Of a DNA stretch of 64,000 nucleotides, positions 52,560-63,824 are shown piece after piece. Under the pieces are notes generated by a model that had not been told where the DNA came from, did not search any database, and worked only from the letters and a program-made list of their open reading frames with translations. This stretch comes from Sabellastarte sp. h YS-2021. Lineage: Eukaryota > Annelida > Polychaeta > Sabellida > Sabellidae. Both the position numbers and the translations under genes were made by a program. The stretch lies in NCBI GenBank assembly GCA_964017235.1, contig OZ024928.1:79417566-79481565 (forward strand). Reading direction: 5' to 3'. Every line of letters begins with the position of its first letter. Position 1 is the stretch's first letter.

Positions 52560-55500
52560 GTATATAATCGTCTTATCAAAAGATATTTATTGTATTTGTT
52601 TGCCCAACTTTGTTTAAACTATCGCAATGGTCACTCAGATATCCGATCGATGAACCACTACTGTACAGTACTGTAGTGACAGTAAACGCCCAGGCTGAAG
52701 TTAATATATTGAATTTAAATTTAAATTATATTAACAGCATTTTATTTTTCTGCCAATAGATTGTCAAATGACATACACTACAATTAATAACTGGGGTGCA
52801 TGTTGTTACAATTATTCCTAGTGCACTAGGCTTTATATTTTCATAATTTATCTCTATTATCGGCCGTTTTTACCGGAAATACCAGTGAACGCCCATCTTG
52901 TAGATAAATAGAAGCATTTGTCTTTGACCTCCAAGAAAGAAATATAAGGCCGGCGTTCCGTATAAAACCACTACTAGTATACCGAGTACTGTACTGTACA
53001 TAGTCCAAATCTTTTAGACTTATCACTCTGCTCAACTTCACTTGCCGTGGCATATGTGACCCCACATAAAACTGGAGATTTGCACCAAAGACTTACCTGT
53101 TGAATTAAACTAGATAAATGGTTAAATTTGATCTTCGGCAGTTAAAATCAATTAATTTTGATTTAAGGAGACAGAGAATATGGTATATAACCCTTTTCAT
53201 ACAGCTTTCACAGTGAAAGAACATATTTTCAGTGTTTTGGGAAAATCTTCAATGAACGTTGAAAATGGGTAAATGTCATTTATTTTCACTAAACTATATT
53301 TGCATGTTGAAGGGAAATATAACCATATAGTTGTGGAAATGGGTGGAGTTGTGCCATGGCTCTACATACAAGTAAAGTAGAGCTGAGGTAACCAGGTACA
53401 AGCTGTACTGTACTGCTACAAGTACGCTAACTTGAACTCAAAATTGTTAGGCTTAACATCTCACAGATTCGAATCCAGCTCATGCCAACACTTTCCTTTC
53501 ATTTTACACAGAATAACATCAAATGTAAATTCACATTTTAAACTTCATATAGTACTAAATGTACTTTTACTTCCAGCAAACTGGTCCATGTGTAGTTGGT
53601 GATTCTACCAGTGATGAAGCATTAATGAAATTTCTTGAAGCCAAATTTACAAAAGAATTAGGAAATAATTTGTAAGTACTGTTAGTTCTGTTCTTTGTCA
53701 CAACATTAAGTGTATTGATTAAGAGTACTGTTAATTCTTTTGTTTGCTATAAAATTGGAAATTTTATTTTAGATGTAGCTTTTATAAGCTACAATACCTA
53801 CCTATTGTAACAATATGCTTTACCGGTGGTTGACCACGGGAAGCTTCCAACCGGAGTAAAAGTTGAAAACTTATTACCCGTGAAATACAGATAGCCGGGG
53901 CCATCCGGAACACTGGTCACGGGGAATGCCAGTGATATAGTACCGGTGTGGGTATACGTGCACCTGCTGGCTTGGCCACGTGACCTAGGGAACCTATCAG
54001 ATGCTCGATAGAGCTCTTCCACAATATTTTGTTGGAACCAAGCCCCCAAGCCAGTGGAAAGTCTGACAAGCGGGGAGGACCAGGGAGGGCCTGTACTATT
54101 GTTACAATAGGTAGGTATTGTAGCTTATAAAAGCTACATTTAAAATAAAATTTCCAATTTTATTACGCTACAATAGTCCTACCTATTGTAACAATATGCT
54201 GAATCCCAGCATACTAGGATGGCTGGGTAGACTGGCACTGGCATAAAAGAAAAGTCTTTCTGGCAAAGGCAGCAACCATCTAGGCGAGCATTTGGAGACC
54301 AGGGTGGAGGAAGAAGGCCTCGATGTAGTCCAGATTATAGGAGCTCATCGAAGACCGAGGGGAGTTCTCCAGCTCTCCTGTGGTTGAGATGAGGGATCAA
54401 GGGGAGAAAGCACCGTCTTGGTCTGGCACCGCCAGTGTAGGCACTCCAAGCAGCAAAGAATCTAAAAACACAAAGTACGGTGAAAAAGTGTTAAGGAACA
54501 CTGATACGACACCAGAAAATTCTTAGGAAAATAAGGTTAAGAGATACAGAAAAAGTATAACTTAAGTTAAATTCATAAGAAAATGGAAATTAAATTACTC
54601 CTGGTAACTTAATGGTGAGGAGGAAATATGATACAGCAGGTAAGAAAAAGCAAAAAACATAAAGCTAAGTTAGTTACCTGAAGTGGGGTGGAAGGTCCGC
54701 TCTGTGGTGTCAGGGTTCTGACACGCCCCATCTACACGGTTCCCGGTTTTGTGCCCCCCCCTTTTTTTGTCCCTGGAGCTGATGTGGAAGGAGGCATCAC
54801 CTGCTGTGCTGCGATGATGGTGCCCAGGTGGTAGGAGCCTTCTGTCTGATCTTGTCCGGCTAGGTCCTTGAGGTAGAACCTAGTGAAGGTGTTGTGTGAT
54901 TTCCAATGGCAGGCTTGCATAATCTGATCCATGGAGACCCCTCCGTAAAAGGCCTTGGAGGCCGCAAACGCTCTGACATCATGGGCTTTTACCCTTAATA
55001 AGTCCATGTCTGCATTGTCTACCTTGGAGTAACAGAATTTTATGGTGTTTTTAATCCAAGACGAAATGGTGGAGCACTGAATATCCTTAGTGTGGCCCTG
55101 TTTAAAAGAGATAAACAACAATTGTCTATCCCCTCTTAAGTCTCTGGTTCTGTTCAGATAACACCTGAGGGCCCTGATAGGGCAGAGGAGGATATCCGTG
55201 TCCTTGGAGTCTTGGTTGTACTTCAAGGTGGGAATTACGACTGGAGAAATCGATTGCGGTCCGTCCTTTGCTAATTGATTTTTGGCAATGAACAAGGGAG
55301 AGGGTACTAGTTGGACCTGTTCCCAATCGCCCAGGCATAAAAGTCCATCAAGAGTCCAGGCGTGAATTTCACTGCGTCTTTTTCATGAAGCTAGGGCTAG
55401 GAGGAAAACTACTTTCCAAGTAAGGAATTTGAGGTCAGCTTGCTTCTGTGGTTCAAAGGGAGGCTGAGATAATGTGTGTAGGACGACAGATAAATTCCAC

Positions 55501-58500
55501 TTTGGAATGTTCCTGGAGCTCTTAGGTTTGTCCCTATAGAAGCTGGCAATGAGTCTGGCAATGTCTACGTTGTTGCTAATGTTTTGTTTTGTATTACCTA
55601 AGGTGTCTGCAATAGCTGTCCTGTAACCTTCGATTGTGGAAGGGCAACGGTTCAGCACATTGAAAAAGGTACCAGAAGAAGTTGCATATGTCACTTATAG
55701 ATGGATTCCTGAAGTCCACCTGTTCCTCTGTGCACCATTTTTGAAAAACTGTCCATTTTGAGGAGTAGATGGCTCTCGTTGAGAGTCTTTGAGGAGCAGC
55801 AATTCTTTCTGCCACTTCTGCAGTGAACCTGCGTTCTTTGAGGGCTGAACTCCTAAATACCACACGTGGAGATTGAGGGAAGCTGGGTTTGCATGGTATT
55901 GGTTGTTCAGTGGCTGTTTGAGCAGAGTGCGAATGGGTGATAGTTGTCTTGGTATGTCCAGAGACATCTCCACTAGATCCCAAAACCATGATTTTGTCGG
56001 CCAACCTGGGGCGATGAGAATTATCCTGCAGATCTGGGATTGGAGTTTTTGTACAAGCTTGGGCAGCAGGGCGGTGGGAGGGAAAGCGTACACAACCAGG
56101 TTTTCCCATGGAATGTTCAGGGCATCCACAGCCCATGCCTGAGGGTCTGGAATTGGAGAGACGTAGAGAGGGAGTTTTGTGTTCAGGCTGGTTGCAAATA
56201 GGTCCACTTGGGGACTCTCCCAAAGTTTGGAAATTTGTCTGAAGATTTGTGGAGAGAGGGACCACTCTGTTGATTGGATCTGGTTCCTCCTGGAGAGGCC
56301 GTCCGCTATTACATTGAGTGATCCCAGGATGTGTTGTGCTCTGAGTGTCACATTGTTCTGATTGCACCATGTTAGGATTCTCCATATCAGGGCACAAAGT
56401 TCTGCTGATCGAGTGCCGCCCTGTTTGTTGATGTATGCCACCACTGAGGTGTTGTCTGAGGCGATGAGGACTTGATTGTTTTGAGAAGTCTTTTTGAAGA
56501 ATTGTAGTGCCAGAAAAACTGCCTTCATTTCTAATAGGTTGATGTGTAGATGCTTTTCTGGATGAGACCAGAGACCTCCTGTAGAGTCTTGACCTGAGTG
56601 AACGCCCCAACCTGCGTTTGAGGCGTCTGTAAATATTAGTTTTTCGTGTTCCCTGGGATGGAGAAATTCTCCTTTTAGCACATTTTGTTGGTCTAACCAC
56701 CATTCCCCGTGTCGTATCATTTTCTGATTCCAGGGGACTGGTGTGTCCAGAGGCATCAGATATTTCCAGTGATTCTTGAGATGCCACTGAAAAGGTCTCA
56801 TATGCATCCTGCCCAATTTTACAGTCTTCTCTGTTGATGCAAGCAATCCAATGGTGGACATAAGAGTCCTTGCACGGATAACAGACTTCTTTGAGAGGCG
56901 ATGAAACATTTCCTGAAGTTTTGTCCATCTGTCTTGCGTGGGCTTCACAAGAGCCAAGTCCAGTAAACAATGGTATCCTAGGAAGTCGAACCTCTGGGAG
57001 GGACGGAGTTCTGACTTCTTGAGGTTTACTACAAAGCCTAAGTCCTTCACCAGACTGAGTAGTGCTTGTGTATGTGAGTGGCACTCCTCCTTGGAGGGGG
57101 CACGGATTAACCAGTCGTCCAGGTATTGGTGTAGTCTGATTCCTTGTTGTAGTGCCAGTAGTTTTACCTCCTTGACAAGGCTGGTAAAAACTAGAGGAGC
57201 TGTAGCCAGACCAAAGGGTAGACTGACAAACTGGTAGGTGACGCCTTTGTGGTGGAATCTGAGATATTTTTGAGAGTGGGTATGGATAGGTACATGTAGG
57301 TATGCGTCCGTGAGATCTATAGAGGTAACCCATTCTCCTTTCCTGAGGGAGGCCCGTATCGATTCTGGGGTCTTCATCTTGAACTTTGGTATGACCAGGA
57401 ACTTGTTTAGTGAACTTAAGTCTATAACTGGCCTCAAGCGATTGCCTGGTTTTGGGACCAGAAACAGCCGACTGTAGAATCCTAGGCTGTTTTGAGTGTG
57501 CACGACTTCGATAGCGCCTTTGTGCAGCAGGTCTTGAATAGAGGTCAATAGAGGCACTTTGTCTGTCGGAGCCTGCGTAACCGCTGGTGATGCAGGGCAC
57601 CCTGGACAGGTTTGGGCGTTCTCTGAAAGGCAGTTTGTAACCGTCCCTGAGTAGACTGAGTATAGACCGGTGGGCCCCTTGATGTTCCCACTGGGTAAGA
57701 AAACGCCTGAGTCTGCCTCCCCTGGTATGTCTGATTTTGTACAAGGAGTCTTTTCCCTCTCCTGAAGGGACTGTACACAAGGAGTCTTTGCCCTCTCCTG
57801 AAGGGACTGTACACTCAGAGTCTTTTCCCCCTCTGGAGGGGTGTGTGGGTGGAAATAATCCAAGAGAGTTTCTGAAAATATTATTCCTTTCTGACCAGGG
57901 TGAGATGAGGCTAACACATTTGTTTGTGTGTCATTGAGGAGGTTGCTGCTGCTTATTGTTGGACATGTTGCCTCCACGGCCGCGACCTCTGCGGCCACCT
58001 CGACCTCCTCTGCGGCCCCCTTGAGGGTGGGGGTAAAAGGGCTGTTGCACCATGTACTGGGGTGCCGGCATGGTTGGGTAGAACATACCCTGGGGAGCGT
58101 GATGACACTGATTTCCACCTCTGCCCCTCTTTTTCTTATAGGGGTGGAAACGCTCCTTCTTGGTGCCTGTCTTCACTCCCAGACCAATAAGGTGTTGCTC
58201 GTACTCTTGCATGAGCGATCTGTCAAAGAGGTCACCCCCTGAGACTGGAGCAGAGCGAAGATTGCGTAATCTGAATGCATCCAGGTAGGGGTGTGCATGC
58301 CGGAGATAGGCGTCCCTCCTGATCAGAACTAGGTTGGTCAGGGATGAGTTGAAATTGGCCATAGGCCTTGGACATGCTCCTGCTGATATCCAACATAAAC
58401 TGCATCTGGGATTCTTCTTGCTGGGTTATGCTGAACATTTGTTGCATAATTTGCACCCTGGTGGGCCCGTCCGTGGTAGCACGGAATTGGTTGAACAACC

Positions 58501-61062
58501 GTTCCCTCTGGTCTCGGGTGAGTCGCAGGTTGTTCAGACAGGATTCGCTAGCCATACCGAAAGTTGACAGGAAGTTGGCTATGCTAATGTTCTCTCGTGA
58601 GAGATATTCCAGCTTTACAAGGTCTTTTTGTTGTACTGTAGCTGGGGGTCCACTTCTGTAGCCAGGCTTTGCTATATTTGAGAAAGCCTGGGGCACCACT
58701 TGTGGGGTCTGCGAGTATTTTGCATCCACTACGCTATACCAGCTGCCTTTGTGTGGTGGAATGCCGGGGAACTTTCCAATATCCAAAGTGCTTGATGTGC
58801 TGGGTTTAACCAAGTCATCTTGGGCGCTTTGGAGACGCGAGAGATCTGCCACCATAGGAAGCTTTATGGATGGTGGTCTATCCGCTTTTCCACAAGAGTG
58901 GATCGCATCCCAGTGCCGAACCCAGTTTGTAATCCTCTTCTGCCGCTGGGTCGGGAATGGAAAGGAACTCTCTAACCTTCTGGACCAGTTCTCTGAAGGG
59001 AAGGTTAGGAGGGGCCGCCTGTTCCCCTGTGTCAGATGGTTCTTCTGATCTGGAGGCTGCGAAAGAAGAAGCAGAGGTGTCCGTGCCGTATTCCTCTTGT
59101 TCCAGGGCTTGGAGAGGTGACTGAAGCCTTGGAGGTGGAGCAACTGAAGGTTGTTGCATAGGTTGGGAAGAAGATGGATTGTGAGGCAATGGCTGAACAA
59201 CCTTTTACCCTTGATAAGCCCTTCTTCACTTCAGGGGGTAGTTGAGATGGAGCAGAGTCCATTGGTTCTTCCATCTTTGCGGCTTGCGGCAAAGCAGACA
59301 CCGGAGTAATCGATACAATGTGCGGTGCAGAGATGATGCCTGTGGAGGAGGAGCTGTTTGTGGAGGCGCCATGCGAGTAAACATTTGCTCCATAGACTGC
59401 TTGAGGAAAGCCTCGAGTCCAGTTTGTAATTGAGCGGAAATGTCCCTCATTTGCTCTTGATTTTTCTGTTGAAGATCCTTCATGAGCTCAAAGTTTTGTT
59501 GTTCCAAGTGGCTCTGAATCATTTGAGTCCTTGGGGTTTGAGGGATTAAAGATGAAGTCCTCTGAGGTTGTGGAAAGGATAGAGATGCCATCCTGTCCGT
59601 CACGGATTGTCCTCCTTGACTGTGTGGATATGATGGTGGAAGAGTATCCTGCGTAACCGTCTGTGGCATAGGGGTCGGCGCCTTGAAAAAGGCTGAAGAT
59701 TCACCATGGGGTGAAATAACCGGTCCGGAGCCGGAAATACCAGAGGTTGCGGGGATATCCTGTGATGATCTGGGAAGAGGAGCCGGGAGGCTCGTCAGAG
59801 GACTAATGCCGGTCACTGGTGCACTTGTGCCGGATTGTTCTGGTTCCAGGTCAAGAATAGTGTCGTCTACCCGGGAGAGATCCTCGCCGGTAAATACCGG
59901 TTCATCTGTGTCGAACTCCTCAAATGAGTTGTCTCGTGATCCGGTACAGCTTCTATAAGCAGACCTCTTTGCAAAATTCTCCCTGAGGTTAGTCCACTGT
60001 TCCTCAGATAAGGCTGCACATGGAGCGCACTGGCTTGCATTAGCCCCTTGTGCACAAGGGTCTTGACCTTTACACTTGGCTCTACAGCCAAAGCAAGAAC
60101 CATGAGAGTCAAACTGGGGCATGAAATGTCCACACTTGCCCCGTTTTTGGTAAGGGGGAGTCTTAACCATCTTACCAGAAGTGTCTATACAGTGTTATAA
60201 AACAACTGACACAAAAATATACTGTATACCCACAGTAGAATAGCTGTAACAATTCACCAAAGTGAGAGCTACAAGAAAGCCAACTTGACAAGATGGCTTC
60301 CAACAAAAAATAAGGAAGAGCTCTATCGAGCATCTGATAGGTTCCCTAGGTCACGTGGCCAAGCCAGCAGGTGCGCGTATACCCGCACCGGTACTATATC
60401 ACCGGCATTCCCCGTGACCAGTGTTCCGGATGGCCCCAGCTATCTGTATTTCACGGGTAATAAGTTTTCAACTTTTACTCCGGTTGGAAGCTTCCCGTGG
60501 TCAACCACCACCATAGGTAGGACTATTGTAGCGTAATAAAAGTGGTTATTTTAACATAATCACCCTGCAGAATTCACATACCTAAATAGCCTCTCCTTTG
60601 ACACCCAAGGGGTTCAAACATGCTTATTCTTTTTAAAGATACTTTATAGTTATGACAGAACATATTATTCATGGTCTTCATATCTGTCACTTCTCCAGGC
60701 CCTTTCAAATTAGGGTGTAAAAATTTGATACATAAAAATACTTTGATCAGTTATATATAATTCATATACAGTTAAATTTAGTTTATAACCGTTTTGGTTT
60801 AAAACTTATTGTACCTGGGGCAGATGAATCAATTTTTTCGGTGCAGTGCATTTTTGGGGGAAATTAGTTTACATAGATTTATATATGTAAAAAAGTTGTT
60901 TCAAATTTGTCCATATTTAATTATAATTACAGCTCAGAATGGGTAACACAATTTTGCCCACGTGAAGTTTTAGATAAACTGGAGGAACAAGGTTACACCT
61001 GCATTTCCACAACAGGGGTTGGACAAACATGCATTTGGACTTGTTATAAACCCGGAATATAG
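52524..61062 (+). CDS. GCHFR: GTP cyclohydrolase I feedback regulatory protein (3 coding exons)
   Basis: Spliced CDS: 52524-52559, 53577-53671, 60933-61062. Phases fit (36 + 95 + 130 = 261 nt) and give 86 residues plus TAG; the vertebrate protein is 84. It opens MPYVIISTQIRL (human MPYLLISTQIRM), then VVGD..SD, LGNN, VLDKLEEQGY and STTGVGQTCIW (human TGVGQTLVW). GFRP is a cytosolic pentamer that docks on GTP cyclohydrolase I and mediates inhibition by tetrahydrobiopterin and stimulation by phenylalanine. Intron 2 (7.3 kb) holds an antisense DIRS element. Confidence 0.95.
53577..53671 (+). CDS. GCHFR: GCHFR coding exon 2
   Basis: Acceptor ttttacttccag, donor gtaagt, phase 0 in and 2 out. Encodes QTGPCVVGDSTSDEALMKFL and then the KELGNN block. 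Confidence 0.93.
53751..54046 (+). repeat. DIRS copy 2, left inverted terminal repeat (3' ITR)
   Basis: The inner 53830-54020 (ttgaccacgggaagcttcca ... gcatctgataggttcc reversed) matches 60300-60510 in reverse complement. The outer edge, cttttataagctacaatacc, differs from the right-hand edge, and both appear in the ICR. Confidence 0.88.
54098..54200. repeat. DIRS copy 2 internal complementary region
   Basis: First half ataggtaggtattgtagctt ... aaataaaatttccaatttt is the reverse complement of the left outer edge (53751-53812). Second half attacgctacaatagtccta is the reverse complement of the right outer edge (60514-60540). The junction shares a few T/A bases, as in DIRS-1 circle junctions. 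Confidence 0.88.
54201..54731. other. DIRS copy 2 non-coding segment
   Basis: Between the recombinase stop and the ICR. Apart from aatcccagcatactagg (shared in spirit with cagcatactaggagt at 29077 of copy 1), nothing is recognised. Confidence 0.5.
54732..55990 (-). pseudogene. DIRS copy 2 tyrosine recombinase, two lesions
   Basis: Begins in the frame open to 55594 (STRAIYSSKWTVFQKWCTEE). It shifts frame near 55650-55665 at a short T run to IEGYRTAIADTLGN, meets a TGA at 55383-55385, and continues in the same frame to 54732. Conserved boxes: Arg-box RRSEIHAW right after the [14 protein letters not shown] (HxxR) and [16 protein letters not shown] with the catalytic Tyr. Overlap with the RT ORF in another frame is usual for DIRS. 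Both lesions disable this copy. Confidence 0.85.
55695..58118 (-). CDS. DIRS copy 2 RT-RNase H ORF
   Basis: 807 codons open, overlapping the end of gag; the true start is uncertain. RT blocks: [49 protein letters not shown] and HQYLDDWLIRA with both catalytic Asp. RNase H follows (IFTDASNAGWGVHS, LLEMKAVFLAL, IASDNTSVVAYINKQGG) and then a conserved DIRS block ([24 protein letters not shown]). Residues past about 740 are read in the wrong frame over the recombinase start. This is the best preserved DIRS gene in the window. Confidence 0.9.
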   Translation of the reverse strand: MEISVITLPRVCSTQPCRHPSTWCNSPFTPTLKGAAEEVEVAAEVAAVEATCPTISSSNLLNDTQTNVLASSHPGQKGIIFSETLLDYFHPHTPPEGEKTLSVQSLQERAKTPCVQSLQEREKTPCTKSDIPGEADSGVFLPSGNIKGPTGLYSVYSGTVTNCLSENAQTCPGCPASPAVTQAPTDKVPLLTSIQDLLHKGAIEVVHTQNSLGFYSRLFLVPKPGNRLRPVIDLSSLNKFLVIPKFKMKTPESIRASLRKGEWVTSIDLTDAYLHVPIHTHSQKYLRFHHKGVTYQFVSLPFGLATAPLVFTSLVKEVKLLALQQGIRLHQYLDDWLIRAPSKEECHSHTQALLSLVKDLGFVVNLKKSELRPSQRFDFLGYHCLLDLALVKPTQDRWTKLQEMFHRLSKKSVIRARTLMSTIGLLASTEKTVKLGRMHMRPFQWHLKNHWKYLMPLDTPVPWNQKMIRHGEWWLDQQNVLKGEFLHPREHEKLIFTDASNAGWGVHSGQDSTGGLWSHPEKHLHINLLEMKAVFLALQFFKKTSQNNQVLIASDNTSVVAYINKQGGTRSAELCALIWRILTWCNQNNVTLRAQHILGSLNVIADGLSRRNQIQSTEWSLSPQIFRQISKLWESPQVDLFATSLNTKLPLYVSPIPDPQAWAVDALNIPWENLVVYAFPPTALLPKLVQKLQSQICRIILIAPGWPTKSWFWDLVEMSLDIPRQLSPIRTLLKQPLNNQYHANPASLNLHVWYLGVQPSKNAGSLQKWQKELLLLKDSQREPSTPQNGQFFKNGAQRNRWTSGIHL
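57725..57850 (-). repeat. Three 45-bp repeats at the gag-RT junction of DIRS copy 2
   Basis: ctctcctgaagggactgtac recurs with acaaggagtcttt..ccct. On the minus strand in the RT frame they give repeated VQSLQEREKTPC-like peptides, a spacer of unknown function. Confidence 0.8.
57931..60170 (-). pseudogene. DIRS copy 2 gag, frameshifted
   Basis: Opens at 60170 with MVKTPPYQKRGKCGHFMPQF and a Cys-rich block (CFGCRAKCKGQD, QCAPCAAL). A Gln-rich coiled region follows. At least two frame changes come near 59230-59290 and 58880-58930, then another near 58350. The last part (58362-57931) has RRDAYLRHAHPYLDAFRLR and an Arg/Gly-rich RGG tail, a likely RNA-binding end. Confidence 0.75.
60300..60540 (-). 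repeat. DIRS copy 2, right inverted terminal repeat (5' ITR)
   Basis: Reverse complement of 53830-54046. Outer edge ataggtaggactattgtagc ends in gtaataaa at 60540. Confidence 0.88.
60933..61062 (+). CDS. GCHFR: GCHFR coding exon 3 and stop
   Basis: Acceptor ttaattataattacag. Completes the split Phe codon and encodes SEWVTQFCPREVLDKLEEQG, the TGVGQT motif and a short tail before TAG at 61060-61062. Confidence 0.94.
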
Positions 61063-63824
61063 GTGAAATATAAAACTACTTGAAAGGAATACATTTTTCT
61101 GTTTGTAACATATGTGTTTAAGATTTAGTATGGATAGATGATGATGTACTTGAGTTATATGTATTTTCCTTTCTTATTTCTTGAACACCTGTGTCCTGAA
61201 CAAATCACTGATGGTTGTCTGATTTGATTGATTCTGTGAACATCAATTGCATTTAACACTGTGAATATTGAACATAAAAACTCAGAGGTGGTAATACTTA
61301 TCCTGATCAAGATTTAAATGAAAGCATTTAACAAACAAAAAAAACAAAAAGCAAAAAAAAAAAAAAAAGAAAGACCAGAACTCAGTTCAGTTTAAATGAT
61401 CAGTAACTAAATACATTAATGATTATACATTATCCATGGACACTTTTGTACAATTTGCTGCTTTGAAAAGTACTTGAGGGAAGTATGTCATGTACATTTG
61501 GACAATTACACAATGTTTTGTTTGATATTTTATAGTAGTTATTTACCTTTTCTGGAAGATGCTCAGGTTCTGTATTGTGAACTTTCACATTTTTTATGAA
61601 CATAAAGTGGTCTTTCTGAGCTCTTATAGTATACATATCATTGTAGAACTGTTTTTTTTTTTTTTTTTTTTTTTTGGGGGGGGGGGTGGGGTGGGGGGTG
61701 GGGGGTGAAAGGGTTTTTGAAATAAATTTTGCATGTAGTTTATTTGCAGAATCAGAGAGTATAGATGTTGACTAAACCATAATGGTGCAGTTAGTATTCG
61801 ACACATTATTATAAAAATACACGTTAACAGAAATATTTTTGATATTTCTAACTTAATTGATCAGCTTTATACCACACTGTGTTCTTCTCTTTGGTGTTCA
61901 TTTTTTCTTAACACATTTATTTAACCATTAATATGTAAGGTAACACACTAAAACATATTCCTGTTACATTCATTTGTTATAATTTTTCGTCATAAAATCT
62001 ATCAAGTGGACCAATTGAATTTCCATGTACATGTAGAGCCCTAGTACCTGGACTGGCATCAATTAAATCATGCGGGTAATAATATGCTAGCAAGAAAATA
62101 GTCCTCAAATGAAATGCTTTTTTTACACTAGAAAATTACAAATATATTTCCTTTTATTTCAAAGTTAATGGAAAGCATACATGAATTGCTTGTATCATCA
62201 GTATTGTTTTGCATGAGAGTCTGGTCAAGAAATTGTGAGCACATTAAAAGAGGCAGACTGAATCAAGAGATTAATCTTTAATCAGAATGGTATTTAGTGT
62301 AAACAGTTTAAAAAGTGAAATGTTGAGCTTCGATTAGGATGGTGTAGAGTTTATAAGGTTGAGAAATTAGAAGATTGAGCTTTGATGACAGTGTTAGGTT
62401 GTAAAAAAAGCTAAAAAAATGAAGAAATGTAGTGTCTTAAAAACCAAGACACATTATTTTTTTTCCATTATATTAATGCATTTTTCAGGAAAGTTATTTG
62501 ATTTCTTCCTTTTTTTATTACTTGAATTTTTTTTTTTTTAATTTGCAAGGGTCTGGCTTAATTTTTGTTCATTCATGTATCATTGGTAATGATATATTTA
62601 TAAAACATGACAAGCGTATTTCAAAAAATGATATTTGCATTGGTCATTACTCATAAGCTACTTTCTCTGTGACTTTAGCTTTTGAAGTCACCCAACTTTG
62701 TATACTAATTTGTTCATTTATTTAAACCTGAAATACTCATAAACATGTTAACTGTATACTGATTTATTATACATCTTATTTTTAGTGAATTTACTTATTG
62801 TTAATAAACTTTTAACTGTTTCATTGCTGTCCTAAAAATAATTAGAATGTGTGGAACTTGGTAATTAGCCTCGAGGTCCAAAACGTATTCATCTCCCTGC
62901 TAAAAATTATTTGTAGCTTATCTCCTACCAGCTTATCTGGACGGAAATTATAAACTGAACCCTGTGTCTGCGTGTGGCTTGTTTCACATTTCTTATTTGG
63001 ACAATTACTAGTAGCTGGTGGACTTCATTTATATTTGGTACTTAGGTCACAGGAAGATGGCCACTTTATGGTAATCTTAAAGTCCCAAATCTAACTTAAT
63101 TATAGTAACTTAAAGGTTACTATTCTAACTGCTTATATGGGTAAACTATAGGATTCATTTCATATGTCTGGAATGTGGGCTTACCAAGGCATGATGTCCA
63201 TGTTATGGTAACCTTAAAGCCCCAACAATAAATTTGTTAAGTGGGTATATCCATGCCCTAGGAATGCAGATCATGTGTTTTTCAGGTGTACTTAGATTTC
63301 TTTTCCTTCCTGTAAAATAGTACATTTGGTTCAGGCAGGGTTGTTATAGTTAACACCAGAGCAATGCGACTGCATTATGTTTGTATTGTATAAAGTTGTA
63401 CCTGGATCAGACTGTTCTGTAATGGCCTCACCAGCTACAAATAAGTGCAAAATATTATCAGGGCTCATTTCTGGCTCAATACATATTCTGTTTTGGTAGT
63501 ATCCATAAGGTTCAATAAGTAGATTTTGTATCTGGATGTATTTTCTGGATGCGACAGCTTTTTCAAAATGTTGAAAAATCCTGCCAAAAGTTGTCACATG
63601 TAGCCTGAATTAAAATGGACCTGGTGGAGGAGGGGCAGAATGGCTATACAGGGTGGTTCATTCTTAAATGTGCAAAATCCACATACAAGGTCCATTTATG
63701 GGACAGTAAGGACAAGGCTGTGAAGCAAAATTCAAATATGTGTTGATATGGGACAGTCCGAATTGGCCATTTGTTGAACCCCTTTAAGTGTAACTTTATA
63801 GGTGAAATGACAGATCAGGTGATG
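61063..63824. other. GCHFR 3' flank, no further gene
   Basis: AT-rich. A long A run with few interruptions lies at about 61337-61370. A T/G homopolymer tract lies at 61652-61707. Two diverged repeat-like segments at about 63000-63100 and 63120-63230 share ttatggtaa(t/c)cttaaag and ccca. The minus-strand open frame at 63331-63597 has no recognisable domain. Confidence 0.4.
61652..61707. repeat. Poly-T / poly-G tract
   Basis: 24 T followed by more than 10 G, then several G runs split by single T. The G-rich half satisfies a simple G-quadruplex pattern. Length in the assembly may be inexact. Confidence 0.85.

Larger units (their letters stand above)
53751..60540 (-). mobile_element. DIRS-type YR retrotransposon, copy 2, nearly complete
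   Basis: About 6.8 kb, antisense to GCHFR in its intron 2. ITRs at about 53751-54046 and 60300-60540 are mutually inverted. A circle-junction region at 54098-54200 contains both outer edges side by side. This fixes the ends at about 53751 and 60540. Gene order from the right: gag, RT-RNase H, tyrosine recombinase. The RT-RNase H ORF is long and has intact catalytic boxes. gag and the recombinase carry a few frameshifts and one in-frame TGA. No target duplication is seen, as expected. Confidence 0.93.

Noticed and set aside
55594..57780. A 728-codon minus-strand ORF overlapping the DIRS RT ORF
   Set aside because: Only its last part (about 55990-55660) is real and encodes the start of the recombinase. 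The rest is a shadow of the RT-RNase H frame, rich in Arg/Ser/Thr without domain motifs.
63331..63597. Minus-strand open frame of 88 codons as a gene
   Set aside because: No recognisable domain and no neighbouring exons. It could be a repeat fragment, but nothing supports coding.
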